Assembly: GCF_018687715.1 (NCBI RefSeq) | Contig: NC_056762.1 | Span: 19,912,864 to 19,976,863 of the forward strand | Direction: 5' to 3' | From: Carya illinoinensis | Lineage: Eukaryota > Streptophyta > Magnoliopsida > Fagales > Juglandaceae | DNA: 64,000 bases | Shown: one piece after another, positions 34,647 to 45,635 of the stretch | Layout of the letters: each line of letters starts with the position of its first letter | Position numbering within the stretch: the stretch's first letter is position 1 | Position numbers and translations under genes: made by a program | Notes under the pieces: model-generated | Databases searched by the model: none | What the model was told of the DNA's origin: nothing | Seen by the model: the letters and a program-made list of their open reading frames with translations, nothing else

Positions 34647-36842
34647 TGTGATGACCCATTTTTACGTGTATTTTCACTGAAGGAGTGTTTTTAATTTAAT
34701 TAATATATTGGTTCTTTTATTTTAAATTATTGTATTTTAAATTGGTTTTTATTTTATTTGACGTGGTGTTTAATTTATTTTAGTCGTTTTATGTTTTTAA
34801 AATCGTTTTCGACAGATCAGTTTTTTTGGTTTCCGGAGTAAGGATTGGACCTCATTTCTTTTCTTTTCTCTTTTTTCTTTTTCCCTTTTTCCTGTTTCCT
34901 TTTCCATTTTCTTTCCTTCTTCTTTCTTTCTTTTTTCTTCTTCTTTTTCTCTTCTCTCCCGCGCACGCCCAGCTGCTCCCTTTCTCCTTCCCGTTGCCGA
35001 CCCTTTGACCGCCCAGACCTGCCGCCGTCGGCCGGCGTGGTCAACACCACCCGCACCATTCAAACCCCCTCCGGCCGGTGATCACCCCCACCAATTTTCA
35101 GGGCCATCTGTGCAGCCGTTAACTGCCATGCACGGCTGGAAATCACGGCACCAACTCTCCCTTTCCTCCCTGTCACCGGTTGCTTTCTCAGTCCAGAACT
35201 GCCACTCGCCGGCGACGTGGCCGACACGACCCACCCAGTTTCCTTCCCCTCCCACCGGTGAACATTCCCACCAAGTTTCACCTCCATCCGAGCCACCGTT
35301 AGCCGCCACGAGCTCTCCAAGCCACACAGTTTTTGAGCTTTTTCGGTGCCGTCATTCCACCTCTAGCCACCATCTCTTCAAAATTTCTTCCTCTACCTCT
35401 TGCCGACCTAACCCACCTAATTTTGGCCTCGATCCGTTGCCAGAGCAGCTCCCATGAGCTCAACTCCGATCTGCCCCTTTAAGCTCTTCCACCGCCGTTT
35501 CCACCGCCACCCACGACCAAAGGTCACTTCCTTTAGCTTCATAAACATCTCAAGACCATTCCCTATCAATTTCGTGTCTTGGTTTGTCCCCATTTGAAAG
35601 TGGGTAATTTATTACCCACGACCACAGTGTAAAATACACTGTTACGTTGCTTTTTCTCCGCTTTTTGCAACGCCGCGAGCTTTCAAAAAATACCTTATAG
35701 CGCTGTAAGTATTTTTCAAACTCTACTTTTAGATTTAAATATATTTTGCTCTTACAATAAATTATCTATTGGTTGGTTGATTTCGGACTGCGTCCAATGA
35801 GTTCGGGGGTCGAATGGATTGAGGACGGAGTTGCTTGATTTGTTGATTTGTGGTTGGTTGGTTGTTTTGTGCCTTGAGATTTGCATTTACATGGTGCATG
35901 CACGTGCATTTTATTTAATTGAGAAAATCCTGTTTTATTGGCATAAATGGATTTTCGAGTGCGTGTGTATCACGACCCCAAGCCGAGATGGGGTATTATC
36001 TCGGTGGAGCTCCTCTGTTCACTCGGGATCATAATATACTGAGTGTTGTCCACTGGGTTGTCGCTAGGTGACAACGGGAGCGGGCGGGATGGTAATGCAC
36101 TAGTACCAACTCCGTGGCCCTTCGCTGGCGAGGGCTAGAGGATGCTTGGCTATGAACACACGGGGCGCGGAACTAGACATCGCTCGTTTAGGTGTCACAC
36201 GCATGGTTGTTACCCGCGGTGTGGCACAGGAGCCAGGGTGTGCGGATGACCCCTCGGGGAGGTCATGGTGCATACGGGTTAATTGGTTATTGGATATGAG
36301 TTGGATTTGGGCCAAATGAAACTTTTGGCGTGAGTTGGAAAGTGATACGTTTTTGGGGCCAAATGGAATTTTTGGCGTGCGTGGAAAATATATGGTTTTA
36401 CGAGTCATGTGCATTGGCTTTTTTTTCATGCATGTTGTTTGAGTTAATATGTTTTTATCTAGTGGTATTTAGATTTTACTTACCTGCAGCACCATTTTTG
36501 GTATCGTGGATTTTGATGTAGAGATCGAGGAAGAGGAGGAGGCTGAGCCCGAGGATGCGGCTCCGTCGGAGTTCTGAGTTGGAATTATGCTTTGTAGTTG
36601 GTTCTAAAACTATATTTGTGATTTATAATATTTTATTATGTATGTTTTGAATGGCTTTGTATTAAAGTAAGAAAAATTCTGGTACTTAGTTTATGGCTTT
36701 GCTATCCACTGCATGTTTCTTCTTGCACATTTGTTGCTTTTACACACACTTGGCACTCGTCGATAGGGTGGTGACCCGTGATGTCAGCATCCGGATGTCT
36801 CGATTTCCCCGTGTCCGTATGTGGGGATTTGGGGGTGTCACA
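34647..36842 (+). repeat. 3' LTR of LARD-like element
   Basis: The same layout as the 5' LTR, ending gtgtcaca. The polypyrimidine tract is at 34855-34960. The acidic frame (36449-36577) is kept in length but has TAG in place of the Trp codon of copies 1 and 2. Confidence 0.92.
36449..36577 (+). pseudogene. Small acidic LTR reading frame, copy 3 (one stop)
   Basis: The frame matches copies 1 and 2 but SSGVWI has become SSGI-stop-I. The C-terminus EEEEEAEPEDAAPSEF and TGA are preserved. Confidence 0.4.
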
Positions 36843-36917
36843 ATTTTGGACCATAGAGTGTTATGTTCTAATGATATCCTGATTAATGAGATCAATCTTT
36901 CAAAAAATAAAAAAACT
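36843..36917 (+). mobile_element. 3' end of LINE-1 with A-rich tail
   Basis: After the TSD, the sequence runs through ttggaccatagagtg and taatgagatcaatc to tcaaaaaataaaaaaac. This resembles the LINE 3' UTR and degenerate A-tail, continuing the block that ended at 29344. Confidence 0.65.
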
Positions 36918-38491
36918 TTGTATAGGTGATGAGCTACAAATTAAGATTCAGGAAACAGTGCAGCAAGGTAAGTAATTTGATCACAAATTAAGATCATCAC
37001 AGTTCAGCTTATATAAATTATTATTAGAGCTAGTTCATTGATAGCCATTTTTTTTATGTACCACTAATGTCATATGCAAGCATGTCACCTAGCACAGCAC
37101 ACGATCAGGTCATTCAGCATCATGTTTAAATTCAGTAATTTATAGTTTTATATCAGTACGTATATCATATATCTCACATTGCATATGACACATAAACTAT
37201 CTTAAGTACAAGTGTAAGTTAAAATCAGAACAGTTTAATCAGATCAGTTAATCAGATGGCCATTTAGATGTATGGTGTACCAATGCAATTTACATCAGGG
37301 TGGACGTGCAAGCTACGAACTCAAGTGTGGTCCACCATAGTACACTAGAGTACTATCAATGGCTCCCCTTGCTACAGTGCGATGTGGGGCCTGTGCACAA
37401 CCTCGCACACAGGGTTAAGTGTGTTGGTGAATCAGATTAGTTAAATCAGTCAGATCAATTAGCTAAATTAGAAAAATCAGTTAATTTAGAAAAATCGCTA
37501 CATTTATTATGTTTACATTATGATGTGTTTCTTATTGAGTCATTGATGTGAACCCCAATAGATTTGATTTGAGACCCAATAACAATACTGGAAGAACAAC
37601 CACAAGAAAGCCAAACTCAGGTATATGGATGGAGAATCTAGACTCGATGAGAACTCGTTCAAAGAACCTAGATTATATCAAAATCTAGACCCATTGAACA
37701 ACCCGTCTCAAAAACCTAGATTACAAAGGAAAAACGCCACAAAGGTTTTGATTTACCTTTGATAAGTTCATAAGTTCAAGAAGAACAAGAGGAGATAACT
37801 CAACTCTCAATGACAATTCCATATAGTCTGCCTCTCAAATGAGGTTACAATTGGTTTAAATAGACAATCCCCAAAAACCCTAAGTAAACAATGCCTCGGG
37901 TACTGTAGCATGAACAGTGCCATACGCCGCGCTACAGTAACTGCTGAAACCCTAGTAAGACATAAAATTATAACTTTCCAAATAAACCCTTGGCCAAAAT
38001 ACAAGGCCTTCCCCAAACCCTAGTTCATTAGAAATAAGACGTGTGGGCTAGACATCCCCCAAGTTCAATTATTCTTGATTAATTCATTTGACTAATAAAA
38101 TAAGTCATTTTAATGAAATCTATATGTCCATGGCGTTCAATAACAATAAGCCCAAGTTGTGTCTTCCATAGCTTGGATCAAGTGGATCAAAACTGGTTCT
38201 CCTTCTTTCAAGCCCATCATGAGTGTTGGGCTCTTGCTAGCTTGATCCCAATTGGATTGCACCAATTCTTGTATTGCTCCCTTGATCTTCGTGGCTCTTA
38301 ATCTTGTAATTGATCCTTAAGACTTGGTCCACCTTGGGGCTCATCAGTCATTGATTCATTTTAGTTTTATTTTATGTTTTCTAAACACCCAAGTCAGGAT
38401 GATGATCAGTACAAGCAGGCAGGCCAAGCTTAGAAGGAACAAACCATGAACTTAGTATTTCCAGTTCAATTAGTTTGAGGAACTGAGTTAT
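36918..38491. other. LTR-like non-coding sequence with an inserted element
   Basis: 36918-37537 and 38356-38491 read as one AT-rich, probably LTR-derived sequence, split by the 798-bp insert described separately. No gene found. Confidence 0.4.
37548..38345. mobile_element. Possible MULE-type non-autonomous element
   Basis: A 798-bp segment is flanked by an exact 10-bp repeat agtcattgat (37538-37547 and 38346-38355). Ends are weakly inverted: gtgaacccca at the left and, on the other strand, gatgagcccca at the right. A 9-11 bp duplication is typical of Mutator-like elements, but the terminal repeats are very short. A frame on the minus strand (37807-38016) has no recognised domain. Confidence 0.45.
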
Positions 38492-41479
38492 TGTAACAGC
38501 CCGCTAGAAATTCACGAATCGGCTAATCATAAAAGTTTTAGTCTGTCAACATAGTCAATGTTATCACTCACTATGGTGCTAGAAATGCGATTTTAATTGT
38601 TTGAGATAGTTAGAAGTGTCATAATACGTTATGGTCTATGCCACTAGACTCAGTTGAATATTTAGGATTTTATGGCGCAATAACTCATTTTCTTAATTTC
38701 GGACGAAACAGCTGTTTGAAACTGTGAATTTATTTTTAGGGGCACTTTGGGGTTGAATTTTGGTAAACAGTTTTCACCGTAGGTTAATATGAATATTTAG
38801 AATTTTTCAATACTAAGTTTATTACACATTTTTGTGGAGTGAATTGTAAACTCGATAAGTGCACTAAGTACAGTGTTTTCAAAATCACAGTGTGGAGTAT
38901 CCAAATTCGGTTAGAGAAGTTTTATTTAGACACTTGATAAGATTTTAGTGACACATAGTGAATAGTATTAGACAATTGGCATAAAGAGAAACCATTAGAT
39001 GGATTACTGAAGGAAATCAAGGTATAAGATCATGCCACCTAAGCAAAACCTTTTTTCATCTAATCAACCAAATTGAGCCAGATCAAAGAGAATTTCAACC
39101 CTAGTGAAACCCTAAATGGTTGGAATCCATTTGACCCCAAAAACTTGGTTGAAACTGAAACCCTAAACGGTTTCCCCAAACCCTAAATTTGCCTTCAAAC
39201 CCTTCCTGATCCAATTTCTAGCATTGTGTTTAATCACTTGATTAGGTCACTTCCACATGCTACTAATTTCTCAAATCCTTGTTATGACATCATTGTACAA
39301 CCTTTTAAACCTTGGAAATTTGATTGGGCCAAGAAAAATTGGATTTGGGCTTGATAGCATCTCAAACCCTAACAAAACCCCCTTTAAACCCCAAATTGAA
39401 GCCCACTTGGTTGAGGCCCACCAAGGCCCACGAATTTGGCCACCTTGACAAAGATTCTTGAAGAATTTTCCTCCACCACATGGTAGACCATTCACTGCCC
39501 TTGGCTGCAGCCAATAGTGTCGTGATGAGATGGAGAAACCCACCCCGTAACCTCCATACCTCATAGTTTCTGTAGGCTGTCCTTTGCCCCTCACTATTTT
39601 CCACTTTATAGCACATAGCCACCTCCAATAAAGGTTCATTCAAGTCCATATCTTCCCCCTCCAGAATTATTGAGTCGTTTAAGACAACTTCCTTCCTTTT
39701 CATCACTTCTTCAGCCGGTTCTTAGAGAGAAACCCAAAAGAGCTCTCTCAACCCTTTTTCTGGGTCTTTTTACGTGGATATTCTTGACCCGTTTTAAGTA
39801 TTTTCACACGATTAATCCTTCATAAAAGTTGTTTTTATTTGAGTCTAGTTTCCATAGATATATTATATGTATCATTCCATGGTAATTTGGTCTGTCAAAA
39901 GTATTTTTAAACATGGAAAGGTCATTTTGGGCTTGAAACTGGAGAGTATGTTATGTTTTGGAGTTTTTGACCAAGCTAATGGACATATCTTGGTCCGAAA
40001 ATTTTATGGAGTGTTGGTAGCATGTGCTTAAGAGTTTTCATTGAGTTTTTGTTGCATGAATAAAGTTTTTGATGATAGATTTTCTTAGATCTAGAAACTT
40101 GAAAATTGGAAGGGGAAAAATAGTTTCTATTTGGAGAAAGTTTGAATATTTTGTGGTTTGATCTTACTCTAAAGGCTTTGATATTTTTATATGATGATCC
40201 TAAGTCTCTTATTGTTATGTTAGGATGTTATTTTGAATATATTTAGTATTAGTTTCAAAGATACGATTTTTCTATGCAAGAGGATTTCGGTTAGGCCTAA
40301 GATTTGATCTTCTTGCATTAGATCCATGTTTGATTGATTTTTAGCCATGCGATTTTAAGTTTGATGGTTGGATATTATTTAGGACACATTTTAAAACCGT
40401 GTGATGCTTTATTTCGAAGATCTCAGCTTCTTAAGCCATTGATCAAAGCTAGTTGAGGAAAAAGTTTCTATTTTTGGACTAAGTGTAAAACCAAAAACTC
40501 CAAGTGTTATTTTGTGATTTTGGTGACTTTAGTTTGATGATTTAAAGCTTGGATGATCTTAGGATGATGTTATGAATATGGTAGAAGTACGATTTTATTT
40601 TTGGAATTCTTGGAGATGTTTTGTTTTAGGGTCAAATCTTGTGATTCAAGTGTTTGGATCTTTTTACAAAACGTTTGGTGTTGATTATTAGATTTTTCTA
40701 AATGGATGTTTTAATTATGGTTTTAAAATTAGGATAGGAATATCTTTGTTGCAAAATTTTGGTTTAAGCATGAGTTTTAAAGTTGGAAGTAATTGCAACA
40801 AAAATCAAGAGAAATGGCCTATGGATGTTTCGGCCATAGTGTGTTTTCCTTAGTTGTAATTTGTTTTAAAATTTTTTGAATTGATATTTGAGTTTAGGAC
40901 AAAATTTATATGAGGAATATAAATTTTAGAAATTTTTAGAGTTAAGATGTGAAATCCTTAAGTTAGGGGTAAAATGGTCATTTTCCCACATATAGAGGGT
41001 AAAATGGTAATTTTATTCTAATTTAGCTTGTTTTCATATTTCTAATTGTTAGTAATTAAATTTCTAACTTTTAGAATATCTTCTTACAGTTCCTTGTGTT
41101 TTGCACTTTGTTTTTTTCTAGAACATTACAAACGAGGTAAGTTAGTTCCTAACTTCAGTTTACTGTGTATGTATGATGGGTAAGGGAACTACAATTTATG
41201 TATGTATGTTATCATATATGCCATGCAACGTCATTACATGTTTATCTGTTATGCATGATTTATTCTGTCATGAATATTTATCTGTTACACAATCTATTCT
41301 GTCATGTATTGTTATATGTTATAAGTATGACAAGTTAAGTATGTCATATCATGTAATATTCACTATTGCAAGTATGTCATGTTAAGTATGATATCTGTTA
41401 CATGTTCGGTCATGTTAAGAAATGTTTCCGTATCAAGTAATTAAGTCATATCATTCGAGTTACATTTAATTCAATTATG

Positions 41480-42050
41480 TCTAGCATACTCGTGATGTAA
41501 TCATTATGATTGTCTGAGCATTTCCACTTGTAATTCACACAAGGTACTTTTGGCGAAATCATTTTGATTGTCAGAATGCCGTTCAAGTTCAATTATGCAG
41601 ATACTCCTAGCATAATCATTTTGATTGTTAAGGTATCTTATTTAAAATACTCGTAATGGAATCATTCTGATTGTCAGAGTATTATTAGGTACTCCTGGTG
41701 TAATCATTCTGATTGCTAGGGTACGTGTTTTAAAATACTCGTGATGGAATCATTCTGATTGTCAGAGTATTACTAGGTACTCCTGGTGTAATCATTATGA
41801 TTGCTAGGGTACATGTTTTAAAATACTCGTGCTGGAATCATTCTGATTGTTAGAGTATTACTAGGTACTCCTGATGTAATCATTCTGATTACTAGGGTAC
41901 GTGTTTTAAAATACTCATGATGGAATTATTCTGATTGTCTGAGTATCTCTAATGGAAGATGTTGAGCGAAATCATTCTAATTATTCAATATTCCTAATGA
42001 AAGGATTGATAGAATCATTTTGATTGTCAGAATTCAAGTCCAAGTTCGTG
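41480..42050. repeat. Tandem array in LTR A1
   Basis: About six or seven units. Each alternates 'tactcctggtgtaatcattctgattgctagggta' and 'atactcgtgatggaatcattctgattgtcagagtat' type halves, roughly 80-85 bp together. A related array is at 48190-48560. The equivalent part of A0 carries a different monomer. Confidence 0.85.
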
Positions 42051-42059
42051 TTATGTAAA

Positions 42060-42560
42060 GGAGCAAGATTCCAAGTTTATGTTAAGTCAAGTTTCATATC
42101 AAGTTCATGTTACATTATGTTATGTTCACGTTCACGTTAAGTTTCAAGTTCATGTTCATATCATGTTATGTTCACGTTTATGGTATGATTAAGGTCACGT
42201 TCATGTTATGTTATGTTATGTTCATGTTCACGTTAAGTTTCAAGTTCATGTTTATATCATGCTATGTTCACGTTTATGTTATGCTCAAGTTCAAGTTCAT
42301 GTCATGTTATGTTCACGTACATATTATGTTCAAGTTCAAGTTCATGTTATGTTATGTTCACATTCACATTATATCTCAAGTTTACATTTATGTCATGTTA
42401 TGCTCAGGTTTATGTTAAGTTCATGTTCATATTCACGTTATGTATGTTCATGTTCATGCTATGTTTCAAGTCCATGTTTTGTTTCAAGTTCACGTTCATG
42501 TTATGTTGCTAGTCCATGTTATGTTTTAATTTCAAGTTCATGTCATGTCAAGTAAAATTC
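42060..42560. repeat. Low-complexity repeat in LTR A1
   Basis: The same gttcacgttcatgttatg-type degenerate repeat as at 2010-2400, giving artefactual overlapping frames. Confidence 0.8.
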
Positions 42561-42740
42561 AATTTACGTTTCAGTTCAGGTTACGTCAATTATACTATGC
42601 TATATGTCAAGTTATACTATGCTTACTTACGATTTTAATTGTGCATTCATGCTTTTACTGCCATGCATGCATTTTTAACCTATGTGGGAGTTTCTTGTTA
42701 ACTTAGATTTGTAATCAAATCTCATTGTGGAAGTCCAAAC

Positions 42741-42761
42741 TACCATTCTCCCCGAATGGTA
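42741..42761 (+). other. Conserved LTR stem-loop (A1)
   Basis: taccattc, a five-base loop tcccc, and gaatggta: a perfect 8-bp stem. It is preceded by agatttgtaatcaaatct, itself an inverted repeat. Confidence 0.6.
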
Positions 42762-42842
42762 GATCTTATTACAGGACCTGAAGGAGAATCGAAATCCGAC
42801 CAACTGAACACAGTCGACTAAGCTGCGGTGCAACGTTGATGG

Positions 42843-45295
42843 TGTGACGCTCCCAAATCCCACGTACGGACACGTGAAAATCGAGACGTCGGGATGATGA
42901 CAACACGGATCATCACCTTATTGCCAAGTGCCAAGTGTGTGCACATGCAACAAGTGTACAATAAAAATACGCAGCGGATAATAAAGTCTTATAACTAAGT
43001 ACCGGAATTTTTGTTTAATACAAACCCGATTAAAACATACATAATAAAATATTACAAGCCTCCAATATTGTTTGAAACCACAATACAAGCCATAAAAACC
43101 GATAGAGATAATTTTTAAACATCAAAGACTTCAAGTCAAAACTCCGGCGGAGCCGCCTCCTCGGGCTCAGCCTCCTCCTCTTCCTCGACATCTGCATCAA
43201 AATCTACAGTACCAAAATGGTGCTGCAGGTAAGTAAAGATCCAAATGCCCAAGATAAAAAATATTAAACTCAACAATATACATGAAAGAATGCCAAAGCA
43301 CATATTCCGTAAATCCAAATTTTTCCACGCACGCCAAAACCCCATTTTGGCCCAAAACATATCCTTTAAACAAATCCTTGCCATTATCCCAGATAATGGC
43401 TCAAATCAAGAAAACTACCATTTTTTCCAGAAAATGGATCACAAAACCTCAATCATAACCTCGCCATTTTTCCAAAAATGGCCCATATCCAATATCCAAA
43501 ACCCGTTCCAATTTATTGCATGCACCATGATCTCCCCTAGGGATCATCCGCACACTCTGGCTCCTGTGCCACACCACAGGTAACGACTACGCATGTGACA
43601 CCTAAACGAGCGATGTCCAGTCTCGCGCCCAGCGCGTACCTAGACTAGGCCATCCTCTAGTCCCTGCCAACCTAGGAACCACAGAGTCGACACGACAGCG
43701 TTACCGTATCGTGCAATCCGGTCGTCACCCAGTGACAACCCAGGGGATGTCACTCAGTATTATCCACTCCCGAGTGACCAGAGGAGCTCCACCGAGATAA
43801 TACCCTATCCCGGCTTGGGGTCGTGATACACACGTACCCAAAAATCCATTTACACAAATAAAACCAGTTTTTCTCAATTTAATAAATGCACATGAATGCA
43901 CCTTACAATGCACATCTCAAGACACAATCCATCCAATAAATAACAAAATAAACAATAACAAACAACTCTGTCCTCAATCCATCCGACCCTCGACTCCCCG
44001 GACTCAGTCTAAAATTAACCAACCAGTCAATAAATTTATTGTAAAAGTAATAATATATTTAAATCTAAAATAGAGTTTGAAAAATACTTACAGTGCTTTA
44101 AAGGTAAATTTATGGAAGATCAAACACCAACTTTAACTCCCAAATTAGCTTGAAAATAAATTACTAAAAATACAATTTTTTTGGGACTAAAATGGGTTTC
44201 GAAAACAAAGGAGTTTAAAGGTGGAATTTTCGGATTTAAATGACAGATTTTTCTAAAACAAAACTTGAAAATGATGATTGGAAATATAGTTACATGGCAA
44301 GGGAAGACAATGGCCAAGAACACACGCACGACTTGCTCAAAACCAGGGCACAAAAATAAGTCTTTCAAACACAACTAGGACCTGAAATTACTAGAGGAAA
44401 AAGAGGGAAAAACGAGCAAGAAATTGAAGCCAATAATAGAGTATAATTTCGGTACAAATCAGAGCATATTTTTGGCACAAAACAGAGTATTAATGCACCC
44501 GAAAAGCCTAAGAAAAAGAAAGAAACTAAGCATGGAAGTGTGGCTAAAAACAGAACATTGGCTCACGGATTCACCTAAATGAAAATGGAGGAAGGATTTC
44601 GGCTCAAAAGGTTGAAGAAGATGCAGAAAATTTCCTAGGGAAGAAGAAGATCAACCGGCCCAACAAGAGGGGAAGAAAAGAAGATAAAACCGAAAGAAAT
44701 GAAGAGAAGAAGGAAGGAGAAGCAGCAGCAGCTGGACGGAAATGAAGAGGAAGAAAAGAAGGAGGTGGACGGTGCTGGAGGAGAAGGAAAAGAAGAAGAA
44801 GAAGAAGAAACCTTAAGGCACTAAAACGACATCGTTTTGGGTAAGTTGAGGGGCTGGGCTTGTGGGTCACGGGCTGGGCTGGGTAATGGCTGGGCTTGGG
44901 TCTGAAAATACAGGAAAAAGAGAAATAAAAGCATCCAACCCAAAATACAAAGAACCAAGAAATAAAAAGGTGCAATAAAAATAATTAAAAGCTAAGTAAA
45001 AACACTACAACTCGATATTATTTAAGTAAAATATATAAAGCCCAACAATAGAATATATAAAGCATAAAGTAATTTAAATGTGAAATAGTAACTAATAACA
45101 AGAAAGCACATTAAAATAATTTACACAACTTAAAATCAAAACGATAATTAATATTAAGAAAGCTCCACAAAACAAATATTACAACTAAATAAATCCAATT
45201 AAAATACAATAATTTAAAATAAAAGAACTAATATTTTAATTAATTAAATTAAAATACTCATTCAGTGAAAATACACGTAAAAACGGGATGTCACA
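42843..45295 (-). mobile_element. Family B solo LTR (2.45 kb, minus strand)
   Basis: On the minus strand it starts tgtgacatcccg and ends gagcgtcaca. The flanks are gatgg (42838-42842) and gatga (45296-45300). The layout matches other family B LTRs inverted: the acidic frame at the left (stop 43136), the hairpin region at 43530-43860, and the purine-rich strand (44640-44820). It is longer than the other copies, mainly between 44100 and 44600. It inserted into LTR A1. Confidence 0.87.
43136..43384 (-). CDS. Small acidic LTR reading frame, copy 4
   Basis: 82 codons open on the minus strand. A hydrophobic part (CILLSLIFFILGIWIF) is followed by TYLQHHFGTVDFDADV and the acidic end EEEEEAEPEEAAPPEF with stop. 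The upstream Trp/Phe-rich part is not conserved in copies 1-3; only the last ~25-30 codons are. The hydrophobic stretch could span a membrane, but there is no sign this is a real protein. Confidence 0.35.
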   Translation of the reverse strand: MARICLKDMFWAKMGFWRAWKNLDLRNMCFGILSCILLSLIFFILGIWIFTYLQHHFGTVDFDADVEEEEEAEPEEAAPPEF

Positions 45296-45635
45296 GATGA
45301 TGGCATAGTATTTAGCTTAGGTTACTACTCGTACTTATGGAGTTGTATCTCCAGTACCCTTTTGATCACAACCATTTTGGACTAGTATTGTGATCATGGT
45401 TGTTTAGTATGCCTTTATGTATGAAGTATGTTTCAAGTATTTGGGATATTTTTAGTTTGGTGCATAGTATTGCTAAAGAAAAAAAAAATTATCCGCTGCG
45501 AATATTGCATGATACTAGATGCATGTTAAGAACATTGCATCTTATATGTCATGAACGGGAGTAGGTAACCTTATGTTACATGTCCCGATGCTTCAAATGT
45601 CCGTTCGATCCCAAGTGGAATCTGGGGGCATGACA

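Larger units (their letters stand above)
29345..36842 (+). mobile_element. Complete LARD-like LTR retrotransposon (family B)
   Basis: The element is 7498 bp: 5' LTR 29345-31538, PBS 31541, interior of about 3.1 kb, PPT ending 34646 and 3' LTR 34647-36842, with an exact 5-bp duplication atttt. The two LTRs begin tgtgatgaccc and end tcaca and are 2194 and 2196 bp. The first ~98 bp differ at four positions, so the insertion is not very recent. The interior has no gag, protease, RT or integrase and no frame above about 80 codons. Length and lack of coding fit the LARD class, which depends on proteins from an autonomous relative. It inserted into the 3' untranslated part of LINE-1. Confidence 0.92.
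18870..36917 (+). mobile_element. LINE-1: plant LINE split by four nested insertions
   Basis: One plus-strand LINE is distributed over five blocks: 18870-21979 (ORF1, endonuclease, start of RT), 23334-23579 (RT), 26024-27643 (RT core, zf-RVT), 28884-29344 (RNase H) and 36843-36917 (3' end with A-rich tail). The intervening elements each have their own 5-bp duplications, and removing them restores continuous LINE reading. Domain order DUF4283-knuckle, EN, RT, zf-RVT, RNase H is the normal plant L1-type layout. The 5' boundary is approximate and no flanking TSD was identified. Multiple stops and frameshifts show it is dead and older than its insertions. Confidence 0.88.
38492..45635 (+). mobile_element. 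Family A solo LTR, copy A1 (about 4.7 kb without insert)
   Basis: It starts tgtaacagcccgctag and ends gggggcatgaca. The flanks are gttat (38487-38491) and attat (45636-45640), a 5-bp duplication with one mismatch. The start matches 52019 (3' LTR of the gag-only element), the middle matches 1-900, and the end matches 3066 and 49383. A minus-strand family B solo LTR (42843-45295) interrupts it. After removing that, the length is about 4.69 kb, which is long for a plant LTR. No coding content: the frames at 39257-39706 and 42107-42555 are unsupported. Confidence 0.75.

Noticed and set aside
39257..39706. Three overlapping 60-120 codon frames.
   Set aside because: They lie within LTR A1; the aligned part of the 3' LTR (52900-53200) carries indels that disrupt them.
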